Below, piece by piece: positions 15,776 to 24,222 of a stretch of 34,792 bases of DNA. Position 1 is the stretch's first letter. Each line of letters starts with the position of its first letter. The notes beneath the pieces were generated by a model. It searched no databases and was not told the origin of the DNA. It saw only the letters and a list, made by a program, of their open reading frames with translations. Origin of the DNA: an uncultured Clostridia bacterium (GTDB lineage Bacteria > Bacillota > Clostridia > Christensenellales > Borkfalkiaceae); assembly GCA_947628675.1 (NCBI GenBank), contig CANRAR010000015.1:1-34792 (forward strand), in the 5' to 3' direction. The position numbers were made by a program, and so were the translations under genes.

Positions 15776-15810
15776 ATTTTTTCTCCTTGCGTTTCCCGTT
15801 TCTCCCCCGC

Positions 15811-15819
15811 ATTATACCA
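15811..15819 (-). promoter_or_regulatory. Extended -10 promoter of pfkA
   Basis: TGGTATAAT on the minus strand is a full extended -10 element. The -35 position is a T-rich, non-consensus hexamer. It lies in the 90-base gap between dnaE and pfkA. Confidence 0.6.
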
Positions 15820-15865
15820 CACAACTCGGAAAAAGAAAAGGGGGTTTTTTTATTTTTTTCTGTTG

Positions 15866-18800
15866 TTACACAACTTTTATGCAACTTTCGGGGAGGAAGG
15901 TGCGAAGTTCCGCGATGAGGGCGCGGGAAAGCCTCACGCCCGCCTCGAACCGTTTGCCGCCGTGCAGAATTTTTGCGGTGAGTTCCCCCGGGTAGCCGTC
16001 GAGCATCTCGAGAAGTTCGGCAAAATCCTCTTCGGAGAGCGTCCGCGCGTCCACCCACAGCGTCTCCTCGCCCGAGGCAGCTTCCCTCTTTTCCTCTTTG
16101 GTCTCCTCCTTGAATTCCGTGAGGGAATCGAGCAGGATAACGGGCAATTTTTCCGAGGGCAGATCGAGTTTTCCCGAGATGCGCACCACCGCGTCGTGTT
16201 TGAGCGCGGGCTTGATCTTCTCATACAGCCGCGAAAAGGCGAGGCACTCCACGCTCCCGTAGAGATCCTCCACGGTGATAAACGCCATGATGCCGCCCCC
16301 CTTCGTGTTGTGCTTCTTGATGGCGGAGATGATGCCGCCCATCGAAACGCTGTCGCCCGACTTCACCTGATGGTAGATGCGGTCGCCCGTCTCCTCGTCC
16401 TCTTCGAAGTCGGAGAGTAGCCCCGTGTGGAAGTTGCAGTCGGTAAAGTTGTGTGCATACGCCGCGAAGGGATGCCCGCTCACGTACACGCCGAGCACCG
16501 ACTTCTCCTTGGAGAGGAGGTCGGAGGTCTCCCACTCGGGAAGGTTGGGGTATTCCACCTTGGGCGCCTCCTCCTCGATGATGTCGCCAAAGAGGGACAT
16601 CTGCGCGCTCCCCTTTTGCTTTTCGATGCCCGCAATGCGCCGCATGAGTTCCTCGTAGACGGCGGCATACTGCGAGCGCCGCTGCCCGAAACCGTCGAAC
16701 GCGCCGCCGAAGATGAGCGCCTCCACCATGCGCTTGTTGAGATACTTGGTGCACCGCATGAGGAAGTCGGAGAAATCCTTGAATTTTCCGTTCTCGTCGC
16801 GCTCCTGCATCACGCTCTCCATGGCGCCGATACCAACGCCGCGCAGGGCGCAGAGGCCGATGCGCAGTCCCTCGCCCTGCACCGAGAAGTACGCCTTGGA
16901 GAGGTTGACGTCGGGCGGGAGCACCTTGATGTTCTTCTCCTTCATGTAGACGATGTACTTCGCCACCTCGTCTATTTTATCGATGCGGTTGTTGAGGACG
17001 CCCGCGAGGAATTCCTTGGGGTAGTACTTCTTCAAGTAGGCGGTCTGGTACGCGATGACGGCGTACGCCGCGGCGTGTGACTTGTTGAAGGCGTACGAGG
17101 CGAAACTCTCCATCTGCCCGAAGAGTTCGGCGGCGACTTCGGGGGAAATTCCCCGCGAGCCGCACCCCGCGATGTTGCCCCCGCTTTCGAGGTCGCCGTA
17201 GATGAACTTATCCTTCTGCGCCATGAGTTCGTTGAGGTGCTTCTTCGCCATGGCGCGCCGCACGAGGTCGGCCTGCCCCAACGAGTAGCCCGCGAGGCTC
17301 TGGAAGATCTGCATGACCTGCTCTTGGTAAATGATGACGCCGTACGTCTTTTCGAGAATGGGTTTAAGGAGCGGCGTAAGATATTGGATATGCTCGGGGT
17401 CGCTCTTGTTCTTTAAGTAGGCGGGAATAAAGTCCATCGGCCCCGGTCGGTAGAGCGAGATACCCGCGATGAGATCTTCGAGGCAGTTGGGCTGGAGTTG
17501 TTTCATGAACCGCTTCATGCCGCCCTGTTCGAGTTGGAACACGGCGTCGGTATCCCCCTCCGCGATGAGTTGGTATGCCCCGGGGTCGTTGCATTCTTGG
17601 TTGAATTCAATGTGCAGCCCGTAGTCCTCATAGATGTAGTCGAGCGTCTTTTTGATATCGGTGAGCGTCGTGAGGGCGAGGAAGTCCATCTTGAGCATCC
17701 CGATGGATTCCACTTCCTTCATATCGAACTGCGTCGTGATGTCCTCGCCGTTGCGCGAGAGCGGCACGTTGTCGGCAATTTTCTTGCGGCAGATAACGAC
17801 GCCCGCCGCGTGCATGGAGGTGTTGCGGGGCATTCCCTCGAGTTTGAGCCCCATGTCGATGACCCGCTTCAACGTCTCGTCCGTCTCGTAGATCTCGGAA
17901 AATTCGCTGTTGCGCTTCTGCTCCTCTTCGGTGAGTTTCTTGAAGGCCTCCGCCCGCTCGTCCTCGTCCTGCGCCTCGGCGGCCATCCTGCGGTACTTCT
18001 CGATGTCGAGCCCCAAAAGTTCGCGGATGGTCGAACGCCCGTCCATGAGTTTTGTCACCCTGTCGGTCTCGGCGTAGGGCACACGCATCACGCGGCCGAC
18101 GTCCTTGATGACGGCGCGCGAGGCGAGCGTTCCGAACGTCACGATCTGCGCGACGTTCTCGGGGTGATAGCGCCGCCGCACGTAGGCGATGGTCTCCTCA
18201 CGCCGCGCCGTGCAGAAGTCCACGTCGAAATCGGGCATGGAAACGCGGTCGGGGTTCAAAAACCGCTCGAAGAGCAGGTCGTAGCGCAGGGGATCGACGT
18301 TGGTGATGCCGATGGAGTAGGCGACGATGCTCCCCACGCCCGAGCCCCGCCCGGGGCCAACGGGAATATCGTGGAGGCGCGACCAGTTGATGTAGTCCCA
18401 AACGATGAGGAAGTAATCGGCGAACCCCATCTTGATGATGACGGAGAGTTCGTACTCCACCCTCTTCTTAATTTCCTCGGTGATGACGGGATAGCGCGTG
18501 GGAAGCCGCTCCCACGTCAGTTTGGTCAAGAACTCGGGCGAGGGAGTGCCGTCGTCCGCCGTATAGAGCGGAATGAGGCTCTTATCGTAGATGGGATCGC
18601 CGTTGTCCTTCAAATTGAACGGCGTATCGGTATCGGAAACCTTATTGGCGATGACGCGCGTATTGGCAATGGCCTCGGGGAGATTGGGAAAGAGCGCCGC
18701 CATCTCGTCGCCCGACTTCATGTAGAACTCGTGCGTCTGCATCTTCATGCGCGAGGGGTCGTCGAGGGTGCGCTTGGTCTGGATGCACATGAGAACATCC

Positions 18801-19438
18801 TGCATCTCCCAATCCTCTTTGTTGAGATAGTGCACGTCGTTGGTGGCGACGAGCGGAATGCCCGTCTCCTGCGAAATTCTCACGAGGTGCGGCAAAATTT
18901 GCCTCTGTTCGGGAATGCCGTGATCCTGCACTTCGAGGTAGAAATCCTCGCCGAACAGCGATTGAAGGTAGAGTGCGAACTCCTTCGCCTTCTCGTACTC
19001 CCCCGCCATGAGGAGCCGCGGGATGCGCCCCGCAAGGCAAGCGGAGAGGCAGATGACCCCCTCCGTGTGTTCCTTCAATACGGTATAGTCGATGCGCGGG
19101 CGGTAGTAATAGCCGTCCACGTAGGCGAGGCTGTCGAGTTGGACGAGGTTGATATACCCCGCCTTGTTCTTGGCGAGAAGGATGAGGTGATCGGCGTGTT
19201 GGTCGATGCGCGAGCGGTAGTCATCCACCACGTAAAATTCACAGCCGATGATGTACTTGATGCCGTTTTTCTTGCACCGTTCGGCGAATTTGAGCGACGC
19301 GTACATATTGCCGTGGTCGGTCACGGCGACCGTATCGATGCCGTTCTTCTTACAGTGTTTTACGAGTTCGTCCACCTTGACGGCGCCGTCCAAAAGGCTG
19401 TACTCGGTATGAAGATGAAGATGTACAAAATCCGTCAT
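15866..19438 (-). CDS. dnaE: DNA polymerase III alpha subunit (DnaE)
   Basis: This is a replicative polymerase of the DnaE type, 1190 residues long. The N-terminal PHP domain begins HLHLHTEYSLLDG (6-18) and includes VTDHGNMY. The polymerase core has GPGRGSGVGS (361-370) and the catalytic PDFDVDF (402-408). A fingers/helix-hairpin region and an OB-fold region follow towards the C-terminus. In Firmicutes with PolC, DnaE often extends primers; PolC is not in this window. The ATG at 19438 overlaps the whiA stop as ATGA. The in-frame ATG 18 codons upstream lies inside whiA and precedes the conserved start, so I reject it. No clear terminator separates it from pfkA. Confidence 0.96.
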   Translation of the reverse strand: MTDFVHLHLHTEYSLLDGAVKVDELVKHCKKNGIDTVAVTDHGNMYASLKFAERCKKNGIKYIIGCEFYVVDDYRSRIDQHADHLILLAKNKAGYINLVQLDSLAYVDGYYYRPRIDYTVLKEHTEGVICLSACLAGRIPRLLMAGEYEKAKEFALYLQSLFGEDFYLEVQDHGIPEQRQILPHLVRISQETGIPLVATNDVHYLNKEDWEMQDVLMCIQTKRTLDDPSRMKMQTHEFYMKSGDEMAALFPNLPEAIANTRVIANKVSDTDTPFNLKDNGDPIYDKSLIPLYTADDGTPSPEFLTKLTWERLPTRYPVITEEIKKRVEYELSVIIKMGFADYFLIVWDYINWSRLHDIPVGPGRGSGVGSIVAYSIGITNVDPLRYDLLFERFLNPDRVSMPDFDVDFCTARREETIAYVRRRYHPENVAQIVTFGTLASRAVIKDVGRVMRVPYAETDRVTKLMDGRSTIRELLGLDIEKYRRMAAEAQDEDERAEAFKKLTEEEQKRNSEFSEIYETDETLKRVIDMGLKLEGMPRNTSMHAAGVVICRKKIADNVPLSRNGEDITTQFDMKEVESIGMLKMDFLALTTLTDIKKTLDYIYEDYGLHIEFNQECNDPGAYQLIAEGDTDAVFQLEQGGMKRFMKQLQPNCLEDLIAGISLYRPGPMDFIPAYLKNKSDPEHIQYLTPLLKPILEKTYGVIIYQEQVMQIFQSLAGYSLGQADLVRRAMAKKHLNELMAQKDKFIYGDLESGGNIAGCGSRGISPEVAAELFGQMESFASYAFNKSHAAAYAVIAYQTAYLKKYYPKEFLAGVLNNRIDKIDEVAKYIVYMKEKNIKVLPPDVNLSKAYFSVQGEGLRIGLCALRGVGIGAMESVMQERDENGKFKDFSDFLMRCTKYLNKRMVEALIFGGAFDGFGQRRSQYAAVYEELMRRIAGIEKQKGSAQMSLFGDIIEEEAPKVEYPNLPEWETSDLLSKEKSVLGVYVSGHPFAAYAHNFTDCNFHTGLLSDFEEDEETGDRIYHQVKSGDSVSMGGIISAIKKHNTKGGGIMAFITVEDLYGSVECLAFSRLYEKIKPALKHDAVVRISGKLDLPSEKLPVILLDSLTEFKEETKEEKREAASGEETLWVDARTLSEEDFAELLEMLDGYPGELTAKILHGGKRFEAGVRLSRALIAELRTFLPESCIKVV

Positions 19439-20313
19439 GAATGTATCTCCCCGTGGATCTGCATCAGTTTTCTCAATCGGTGGTTGAGGCAACTCTTGGT
19501 GAGCCCCATGCTCGCGGCAAGTTCGGCAATGGAGAGCGTCGGGCTCTCCGTGCGCGCCCGCGCCGCCTCCTGCAATTGCTCTGGCAGGGTCACGAGCACC
19601 CCCCGCTCCGCAAGTTCTTGGAGCGCCACGATCTGCGATGCGCTCGCAATGGCGGATTTATCCGCATTGCCCGCATAGCAGTTACTCACGCGGTTAAAGT
19701 TGTTGCTCTCCTCGCGGGCGGCGGCTACGCTCTCCATCCTGCGGAGCGCCGACTCCGCCCCCGTCAGAAAGAGAAGGTCGGCGATCGCCTCGCGGCTCTT
19801 CAAGTATACGACGTGCCGCTCCCCGCGCCGCACGGTGCTTCCGATGATCTGCACCCCGTCCAAAATTTCGCACAGTTTTTCCGCGCCTTCCGCGCTTCGC
19901 ATAATTATTTCGAGGTGATACCCCGCCTTGCCGTCCCCCCGCGGAATGGTGCAACTCCCGCTGCCGAGAAAGGCGCCGCGCAGATACGCCGCGCTCTCCT
20001 CCTCGCCCTCGGGCTCATGCGCCGCGCATTTGAGGAGTTTTTTCGCGTCCTCCCCCGTGCAGAGGAAGGTCACCTTGTCGCGCTCCCGCTTGGGGTCGAA
20101 GGAGGCGCCCACCTGCATCCTCACGCCGCACAGTTCCTCGGTGAGGGCGAGAAGGAAGGCTGCCACCGTCTCGTTCTCGCTCACGAAGTGCACCCCGTCG
20201 CCGTCCTGCGCACCGCAGGTATCGAGAAGCGCCGAGAGCGCACAAGACCGCCGCTCCCGCGAGGGAAGCGGAAGCGCAGAGAGTTCGCGTTTGATGTCGG
20301 CAGTAAAACTCAC
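19435..20313 (-). CDS. whiA: DNA-binding regulator WhiA
   Basis: WhiA is a Gram-positive protein with a degenerate LAGLIDADG homing-endonuclease fold joined to a helix-turn-helix. It influences cell division and chromosome segregation. The 292-residue product has YLRGAFLGSGSC in the first half and a C-terminal HTH containing SIAELAASMGLTKSCLNHRL (about 254-275). Its start is GTG at 20313 with a GAGG site. It lies 9 bases after the PHP gene and overlaps dnaE by four bases. In most Firmicutes whiA directly follows rapZ and yvcK; neither is present here. Confidence 0.95.
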   Translation of the reverse strand: MSFTADIKRELSALPLPSRERRSCALSALLDTCGAQDGDGVHFVSENETVAAFLLALTEELCGVRMQVGASFDPKRERDKVTFLCTGEDAKKLLKCAAHEPEGEEESAAYLRGAFLGSGSCTIPRGDGKAGYHLEIIMRSAEGAEKLCEILDGVQIIGSTVRRGERHVVYLKSREAIADLLFLTGAESALRRMESVAAAREESNNFNRVSNCYAGNADKSAIASASQIVALQELAERGVLVTLPEQLQEAARARTESPTLSIAELAASMGLTKSCLNHRLRKLMQIHGEIHS

Positions 20314-20322
20314 GGCTTGTCC

Positions 20323-21093
20323 TCAAAGGTGTTTTTTGTACTCCGCAAAGCGGAACGTCGGCAATCTTCCATCGATGTTGTCGATATGTTCGAGCGGAAT
20401 ACCCACGCGCAAAATTTGTTTTTCGGCGCGCGCATAGTCTCCCACGCGCCCCGCGGAGTGCGCATCGGAATTGATGAGAAACCGCACCCCCGTCGCCGCG
20501 GCTTTTTCCAACTCATTGTCGGTAAAGTGCCCCTTCTTGGAACTTATCTCGAGGTACGTCCCGTAGTCGCGGCAGCACTTGGCGACCTCCTCGACGTCGG
20601 TATCGCAGAGATAGTTGAGGTGGGTCACGATGTCGATGGGATTTTTCTCCACGGCGTTTACAAACGCCCGCGTCGTGTAGCGCACGAGCGATTTCGTGGG
20701 CGGAATGTGCAGCACTTTCCGCGGCATACTCAGCCAACCGAAACGGTAATCGCGCCAGTGCTCGTAGTGAATGGGCACGTGCATTCCCATGAGAAAGATG
20801 TCGAAATGCTCATACTCCTCGGGCAGAAGATCCACCTTTCCCGAAACGCCTTGAAGGTCGCACTCGAGCCCCGCATACACGCGGATGCCCGCCCTTCTCC
20901 CCGCCTCGGCGATGCGCCCCACGTACTCCGCCGTCTTCTTGCGGGAGATGCCCTGCATCCAGTGCGCATAGCCGTGCTCGGTGATGGCGACCTCCTTGAG
21001 GCCGCATCCCACCGCGGCGGCAACGTTCTCCTCCACCGTGTTTTTCCCGTCGGAATATTTGGTATGTGTATGATAATCGCCCGTTAAAATCAT
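20323..21093 (-). CDS. PHP-domain phosphoesterase
   Basis: The 256-residue product is a complete PHP domain, a trinuclear metal-dependent phosphoesterase fold. Metal-ligand motifs appear in order: DYHTHTKYSDG (6-16), TEHGYAHW, GLECD, MHVPIHYEHW, THLNYLCD and NSDAHSAGRVGD. Relatives include YcdX-like phosphatases and histidinol-phosphatase, but the substrate is not predictable and no his genes are nearby. The start is ATG 21093 with a weak GGAAAA site and no convincing promoter. Its 5' side abuts the tandem-repeat island that separates it from murB. In related Clostridia a PHP gene often sits between murB and rapZ/yvcK/whiA. Confidence 0.88.
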   Translation of the reverse strand: MILTGDYHTHTKYSDGKNTVEENVAAAVGCGLKEVAITEHGYAHWMQGISRKKTAEYVGRIAEAGRRAGIRVYAGLECDLQGVSGKVDLLPEEYEHFDIFLMGMHVPIHYEHWRDYRFGWLSMPRKVLHIPPTKSLVRYTTRAFVNAVEKNPIDIVTHLNYLCDTDVEEVAKCCRDYGTYLEISSKKGHFTDNELEKAAATGVRFLINSDAHSAGRVGDYARAEKQILRVGIPLEHIDNIDGRLPTFRFAEYKKHL

Positions 21094-21102
21094 GGTTTTT
21101 TC

Positions 21103-21297
21103 CGTATGTAACAGTGTATCGGTTTTTCTTTTCGTACGTATCGAAGTATATCAGATTTTCTTGCCCGTACGTTGGAATTTATCGATTTTTTCTACCCCAT
21201 GTATCAAATATGTCGATTTTTTTCCTTTCCCACCTATCGGAACGCATCCCGATTTCTCTTTATCTATCTAAATTCATTTCTGGTAATTTATCCACCT
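21103..21297. repeat. Degenerate 33-bp tandem array
   Basis: Six units start at about 21103, 21133, 21166, 21199, 21232 and 21265. The first is 30 bases and the rest 33. Each has a CGTACGT- or TATC-like head and a T-rich TCGATTTTTTC-like tail. Units are only moderately similar, so the array is old or fast-evolving. It directly adjoins the start of the PHP gene. Confidence 0.7.
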
Positions 21298-21656
21298 GTC
21301 CGTCTGTCCGTTCGTCTGCCCGTCCGTCTGTCCATTCGTCTGTCTGCCTGTCTGTCTGTCCATCCGTCTGCCCGTCCATCCGTCCGTCTGTCTGTCCGTC
21401 CGTCTGTCCGTCCGTCTGCCTGCCCGTTCGCCTGCCCGTTCGCCTGCCTGTCCGCCCGTCTACCCATCCGTCTGTCCGTCCGCCCGTTTGTCTGCCCGTC
21501 TGTCCGTCTGTCCGTTCGTCTGCCCGACTGCCTGTCTGTCCGTCAGTCTGCCTGTCCGTCCGCCCGTTTGTCCGTCTGTCCGTTCGTCTGCCCATCCGTC
21601 CGTTTGTCTGCCCGCCCGTCTGTCCGCCCGCCTGCCTGTCTGCCTGTCCGTCCGTT
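21291..21656. repeat. YYYG tetranucleotide array, about 90 units
   Basis: A run of TCCG, TCTG, CCCG, CCTG, TTCG and TTTG units covers about 366 bases. The G falls on every fourth base in constant phase (checked at 21302, 21422, 21482, 21542 and 21602), so no 1- to 3-base indel has survived. Differences between units are nearly all transitions. The minus strand is CRRR. No stop codon occurs in several frames on both strands, so long open frames here are trivial. Confidence 0.95.
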
Positions 21657-21739
21657 TCTTTATCTATCTGAATACATCTTTCTACCAATCTAATTACATC
21701 TTTCTACCAATCTAATTACATCTTTTTATCTATCTAATT
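21654..21739. repeat. 22-bp tandem array
   Basis: Two exact copies of a 22-base unit beginning ACATCTTTCTACCAATC lie at 21674-21695 and 21696-21717. A diverged third copy follows (21718-21739) and a partial copy precedes them. The remaining gap to murB (21740-21876) is AT-rich with short TTTGGTTTTT repeats and no recognisable gene. Confidence 0.88.
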
Positions 21740-21876
21740 ACATCATTCAAAATATATATCCATATCTATTGATTTTTTAGTTTAGTTTTTCATTTGGTTT
21801 TTAATTTGGTTTTTTCAGTTTTATCTATATCGTTTTTTCTTTCCTTATGGAGCGGGATATATTGGAACGGGATGTA

Positions 21877-22761
21877 TCAAAATTCGATGCGGCGGATCTC
21901 CTCCCGCAGGCAGATGCCCGTCCTCTTCAGAACTTCCGCCTTGACGTACGCCGCCAATTTCCCGACGTCCTCCGCACTGCCGCCCTCGTTGAGGATGAAG
22001 TTCGCGTGTTCTTCGGAGACGCGCGCCCCGCCGATCTTACACCCTTTGAGCCCACACGCATCGATGATGGCGCCCGCCGACCGCCCAGCGGGGTTTACGA
22101 ACGTACACCCCATGCTCCGCCCCTTGGGGAGCCCCCTTCTCCGCGCGGCAAATTCGCGCATATTTTTCTCGATGACGCGGGGATCCCGCCCCTCGGCGCG
22201 GAAGTACACCCCCGTCACGGAGATCCCCTGCAAGAAGATGCTGTCCTTCTCCGAAAACCGACACGCGCGGCGGGAAAACAGCCGCACCTTCCCGTTGGCG
22301 ACCGCCCTTACGCACACGGCGACGTCGGAAATATGCCCCTCGCGCACCCCCGCGTTCATGGCAGTCGCGCCGCCCACGCTCATGGGAATGCCCGTAAATT
22401 GCTCAAATCCCCCCGCACATTTTTCGCAGGCGAATGTGACGAGCGCCGCGCCCGTCGCCCCCGCCCCCGCAAACAGCAGCCCGTCGCCCATCGAGAGGCG
22501 GTTCAAGCGGTTGAGCCGCACCACCACGCCGTCGAAGACGCCCTCCGAGGCGAGCACGTTCGCGCCCAGCCCGAGGAGCACATACGGGATTTTTTCCCCG
22601 ATGAGAAGCGCCAACAGGGCGGCGGTCTCCTCCTCGCAGGAGGGATAGGCGGCGACCCGTGCTTGGCCTCCGCACCCGATGGTCGTATGCGCCGCAAAGG
22701 AAAAATTTTCTTCGAGCGACAAGCGGGGCAATTTTTCCCGCAAAAGCGCGGAAATATCCAA
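21877..22761 (-). CDS. murB: UDP-N-acetylenolpyruvoylglucosamine reductase
   Basis: MurB is the FAD enzyme that makes UDP-MurNAc for peptidoglycan. The 294-residue protein has TTIGCGG near the N-terminus, the FAD-binding GLGANVLASEG (64-74), GIPMSVGGATAMNAG (124-138) and the catalytic segment GCTFVNPAG. In that segment the usual active-site serine is a cysteine (C219), a substitution seen in some family members. The C-terminal glutamate region LREEIRRI is present. The start is TTG at 22761 with a strong AAGGAG site. A promoter (22776-22804) overlaps the end of the gene upstream. Its 3' end is followed by the repeat island. Confidence 0.93.
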   Translation of the reverse strand: MDISALLREKLPRLSLEENFSFAAHTTIGCGGQARVAAYPSCEEETAALLALLIGEKIPYVLLGLGANVLASEGVFDGVVVRLNRLNRLSMGDGLLFAGAGATGAALVTFACEKCAGGFEQFTGIPMSVGGATAMNAGVREGHISDVAVCVRAVANGKVRLFSRRACRFSEKDSIFLQGISVTGVYFRAEGRDPRVIEKNMREFAARRRGLPKGRSMGCTFVNPAGRSAGAIIDACGLKGCKIGGARVSEEHANFILNEGGSAEDVGKLAAYVKAEVLKRTGICLREEIRRIEF

Positions 22762-22775
22762 TTTAATCTCCTTTC

Positions 22776-22804
22776 ATTCTACCATACTTTGCGGCGATTT
22801 TCAA
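22776..22804 (-). promoter_or_regulatory. murB promoter
   Basis: TTGAAA (22799-22804), 17 bases, TAGAAT (22776-22781) on the minus strand. The -35 box overlaps the stop codon of the preceding gene. Confidence 0.72.
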
Positions 22805-23718
22805 ACCTTTTTCAAAAATTTATCGGGAAATTTTGCTACCTCCCCGCGCCGCGCATATTCCGCCGTCTCCGAAAGCGCGGAGGGCGGCGTAAAAACGCTC
22901 ACCGTCCACTCTGCGGGGCATTCCGAAGCCCGACCCATGCCGATGCTTGAGAGCGCCCCCTGTATCTCCTCGGAGAAGAGCGCCGCGAGAAGCGCCGCGC
23001 AGTCCCCCTTTTCGTCCCTTGAAAGCACCGCCACCGCCTGATAAAGGTCGCAGTATTTTTCCAGCGGCTTTTCGTATACGGTAACGCCGCGCGTCAAAAA
23101 CCTCTGACGGTCGCGCTGTGTGCCGAGAAGATAGCGGTACTTCCCGCCCAAAAACGCGGTATACGCCTCCCCCGCGGGCAGTTCCGTCCCCTCGATGCCC
23201 TCGAGCGCGGCGCACACGGCGGGCAGATTGCTTCCCCCTGAGGAGATGGCGACCTCCCCCGCCTCGTCAAAATCTTCCGTCAAAGAAAACAGCGCGTATC
23301 CGCCCGCACACCACGCGGCAGCGAGATACCCCTTCGCCGTCTCCCCGCCCGCAAAATCCGAAGAAATGGGGCAGCACAGCGCGGAAATATCGCCGAGCCC
23401 CACCCCGAACGACAGTACGTCGGGCAGTTCGCCCCGCTCCGCCGCGTCCCGAAACCCCTCCGCGCTATACGAGGTCACGTAGTAATACACATTCCCGCGC
23501 GTCTGCTCGGCGAGCCGCGCCGCCCGTGCAAGGAAGGCGGTACGGGAGCCCTTCCCGCCCTCGAAGGTATCCACATTCCATACGCGCACCACGCGCTTTT
23601 CCGCGGCCTCGGGCGAAGTCCCGCTTTGCGGAAAGAAGATGAGCGCGCAGAACACGGCAAAAATGAGCGCAAACGGAAGCGCGAGCCTCGCCGCCCGCGC
23701 GGCTCTTTCAAATTTCAT
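22801..23718 (-). CDS. Secreted or membrane-anchored solute-binding-like protein
   Basis: The 305-residue protein starts with a basic stretch and one hydrophobic helix (about 12-30) with no lipobox, so it is probably anchored or secreted. The mature part opens VVRVWNVDTFEGGKGSR, a pattern typical of family 1 extracellular solute-binding proteins. YYYVTSYS and LPDVLSFGVG follow, which also fit that fold. It is shorter than typical sugar-binding proteins (about 400 residues), and no ABC permease or ATPase gene is adjacent. It could be an orphan binding protein or a sensor-like relative. Gene neighbours give no further help. Confidence 0.68.
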   Translation of the reverse strand: MKFERAARAARLALPFALIFAVFCALIFFPQSGTSPEAAEKRVVRVWNVDTFEGGKGSRTAFLARAARLAEQTRGNVYYYVTSYSAEGFRDAAERGELPDVLSFGVGLGDISALCCPISSDFAGGETAKGYLAAAWCAGGYALFSLTEDFDEAGEVAISSGGSNLPAVCAALEGIEGTELPAGEAYTAFLGGKYRYLLGTQRDRQRFLTRGVTVYEKPLEKYCDLYQAVAVLSRDEKGDCAALLAALFSEEIQGALSSIGMGRASECPAEWTVSVFTPPSALSETAEYARRGEVAKFPDKFLKKV

Positions 23719-23751
23719 ACGCTATTCTATGCGCCCGCCCGCCTTTCCATG

Positions 23752-23951
23752 CCGCCCGCGGGGAGTGTTTCTTGCCCTCTCCCGGGAGGGGGACAAAGGG
23801 GGTGGGGCTTCCCTCATACAGAGCCGCCCCTCATGCCGCCCCGTCCCTCGCGTCATTCTAAACCCCCGCAGGGGGTGCCCCGCGCGCATTATTTTCGACC
23901 AAGCGCGGCACAAGCCGTAGGCGCAGTAAGAATCCCGAAAAACGCAGTCCG
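23752..23951 (-). repeat. Dispersed repeat block R2 (gene-free)
   Basis: Positions 23849-23951 are the reverse complement of 33073-33175 with 3 differences in 103 bases and no gaps. The adjoining 23752-23848 holds GC-rich palindromic pieces (CCCTCTCCCGGGAGGG and similar), related to 30905-30952. The gene-free stretch continues to 24101 without further recognisable features. Confidence 0.9.
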
Positions 23952-24101
23952 AAACAGCAAGAGAGGACGCAACCCTGCGTCCCCTCCGCGTATCCCGCCC
24001 GCGCCGCGCGCAGACGGAATACTTTATTTATAAAGCGGAAACCCGCATATCCGCAGTTTGTCCCCGCCCCCGTGTTTTATCCGCATTTTATCCGCAAAAT
24101 G

Positions 24102-24125
24102 AAAAAAAGGGAGAAAAACTCTCCC
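24102..24125 (-). terminator. Terminator downstream of the DUF1540 gene
   Basis: On the minus strand GGGAGA pairs with TCTCCC around GTTTT, followed by T7 (24102-24108). It lies about 100 bases after the DUF1540 stop. Confidence 0.78.
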
Positions 24126-24135
24126 CGTTTTTCGT

Positions 24136-24202
24136 GCCGCGCCTGAATTTCGCGCAATGCCGCGCCGCAAATTCGGGACGCCACACCGCCGCGCCTCAAA
24201 TT
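24136..24202. repeat. Three short CCGCGCC-N3-AATT repeats
   Basis: The motif CCGCGCC followed by TGAATT, GCAAATT or TCAAATT occurs three times in 67 bases between the DUF1540 gene and its terminator. Each copy could pair weakly with its neighbours. No function is recognised. Confidence 0.4.
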
Positions 24203-24222
24203 AAGCGCCTTGTCGCGCTCCC

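Noticed and set aside
17498-19678. 726-codon plus-strand open frame opposite dnaE
   Set aside because: Antisense shadow with no recognisable domain.
21066-21688. Open frames of about 140-200 codons encoding Ser/Pro/Val/Cys or Thr/Asp/Gly/Gln repeats on both strands
   Set aside because: They arise because the YYYG array has no stops in most frames. No ribosome site or family is recognisable.
21103-21740. Possible CRISPR array
   Set aside because: Units are contiguous tandem repeats without unique spacers, and there are no cas genes.
23118-23642. 174-codon plus-strand frame rich in Arg and Pro
   Set aside because: Antisense to the solute-binding-like gene; composition typical of a shadow frame.
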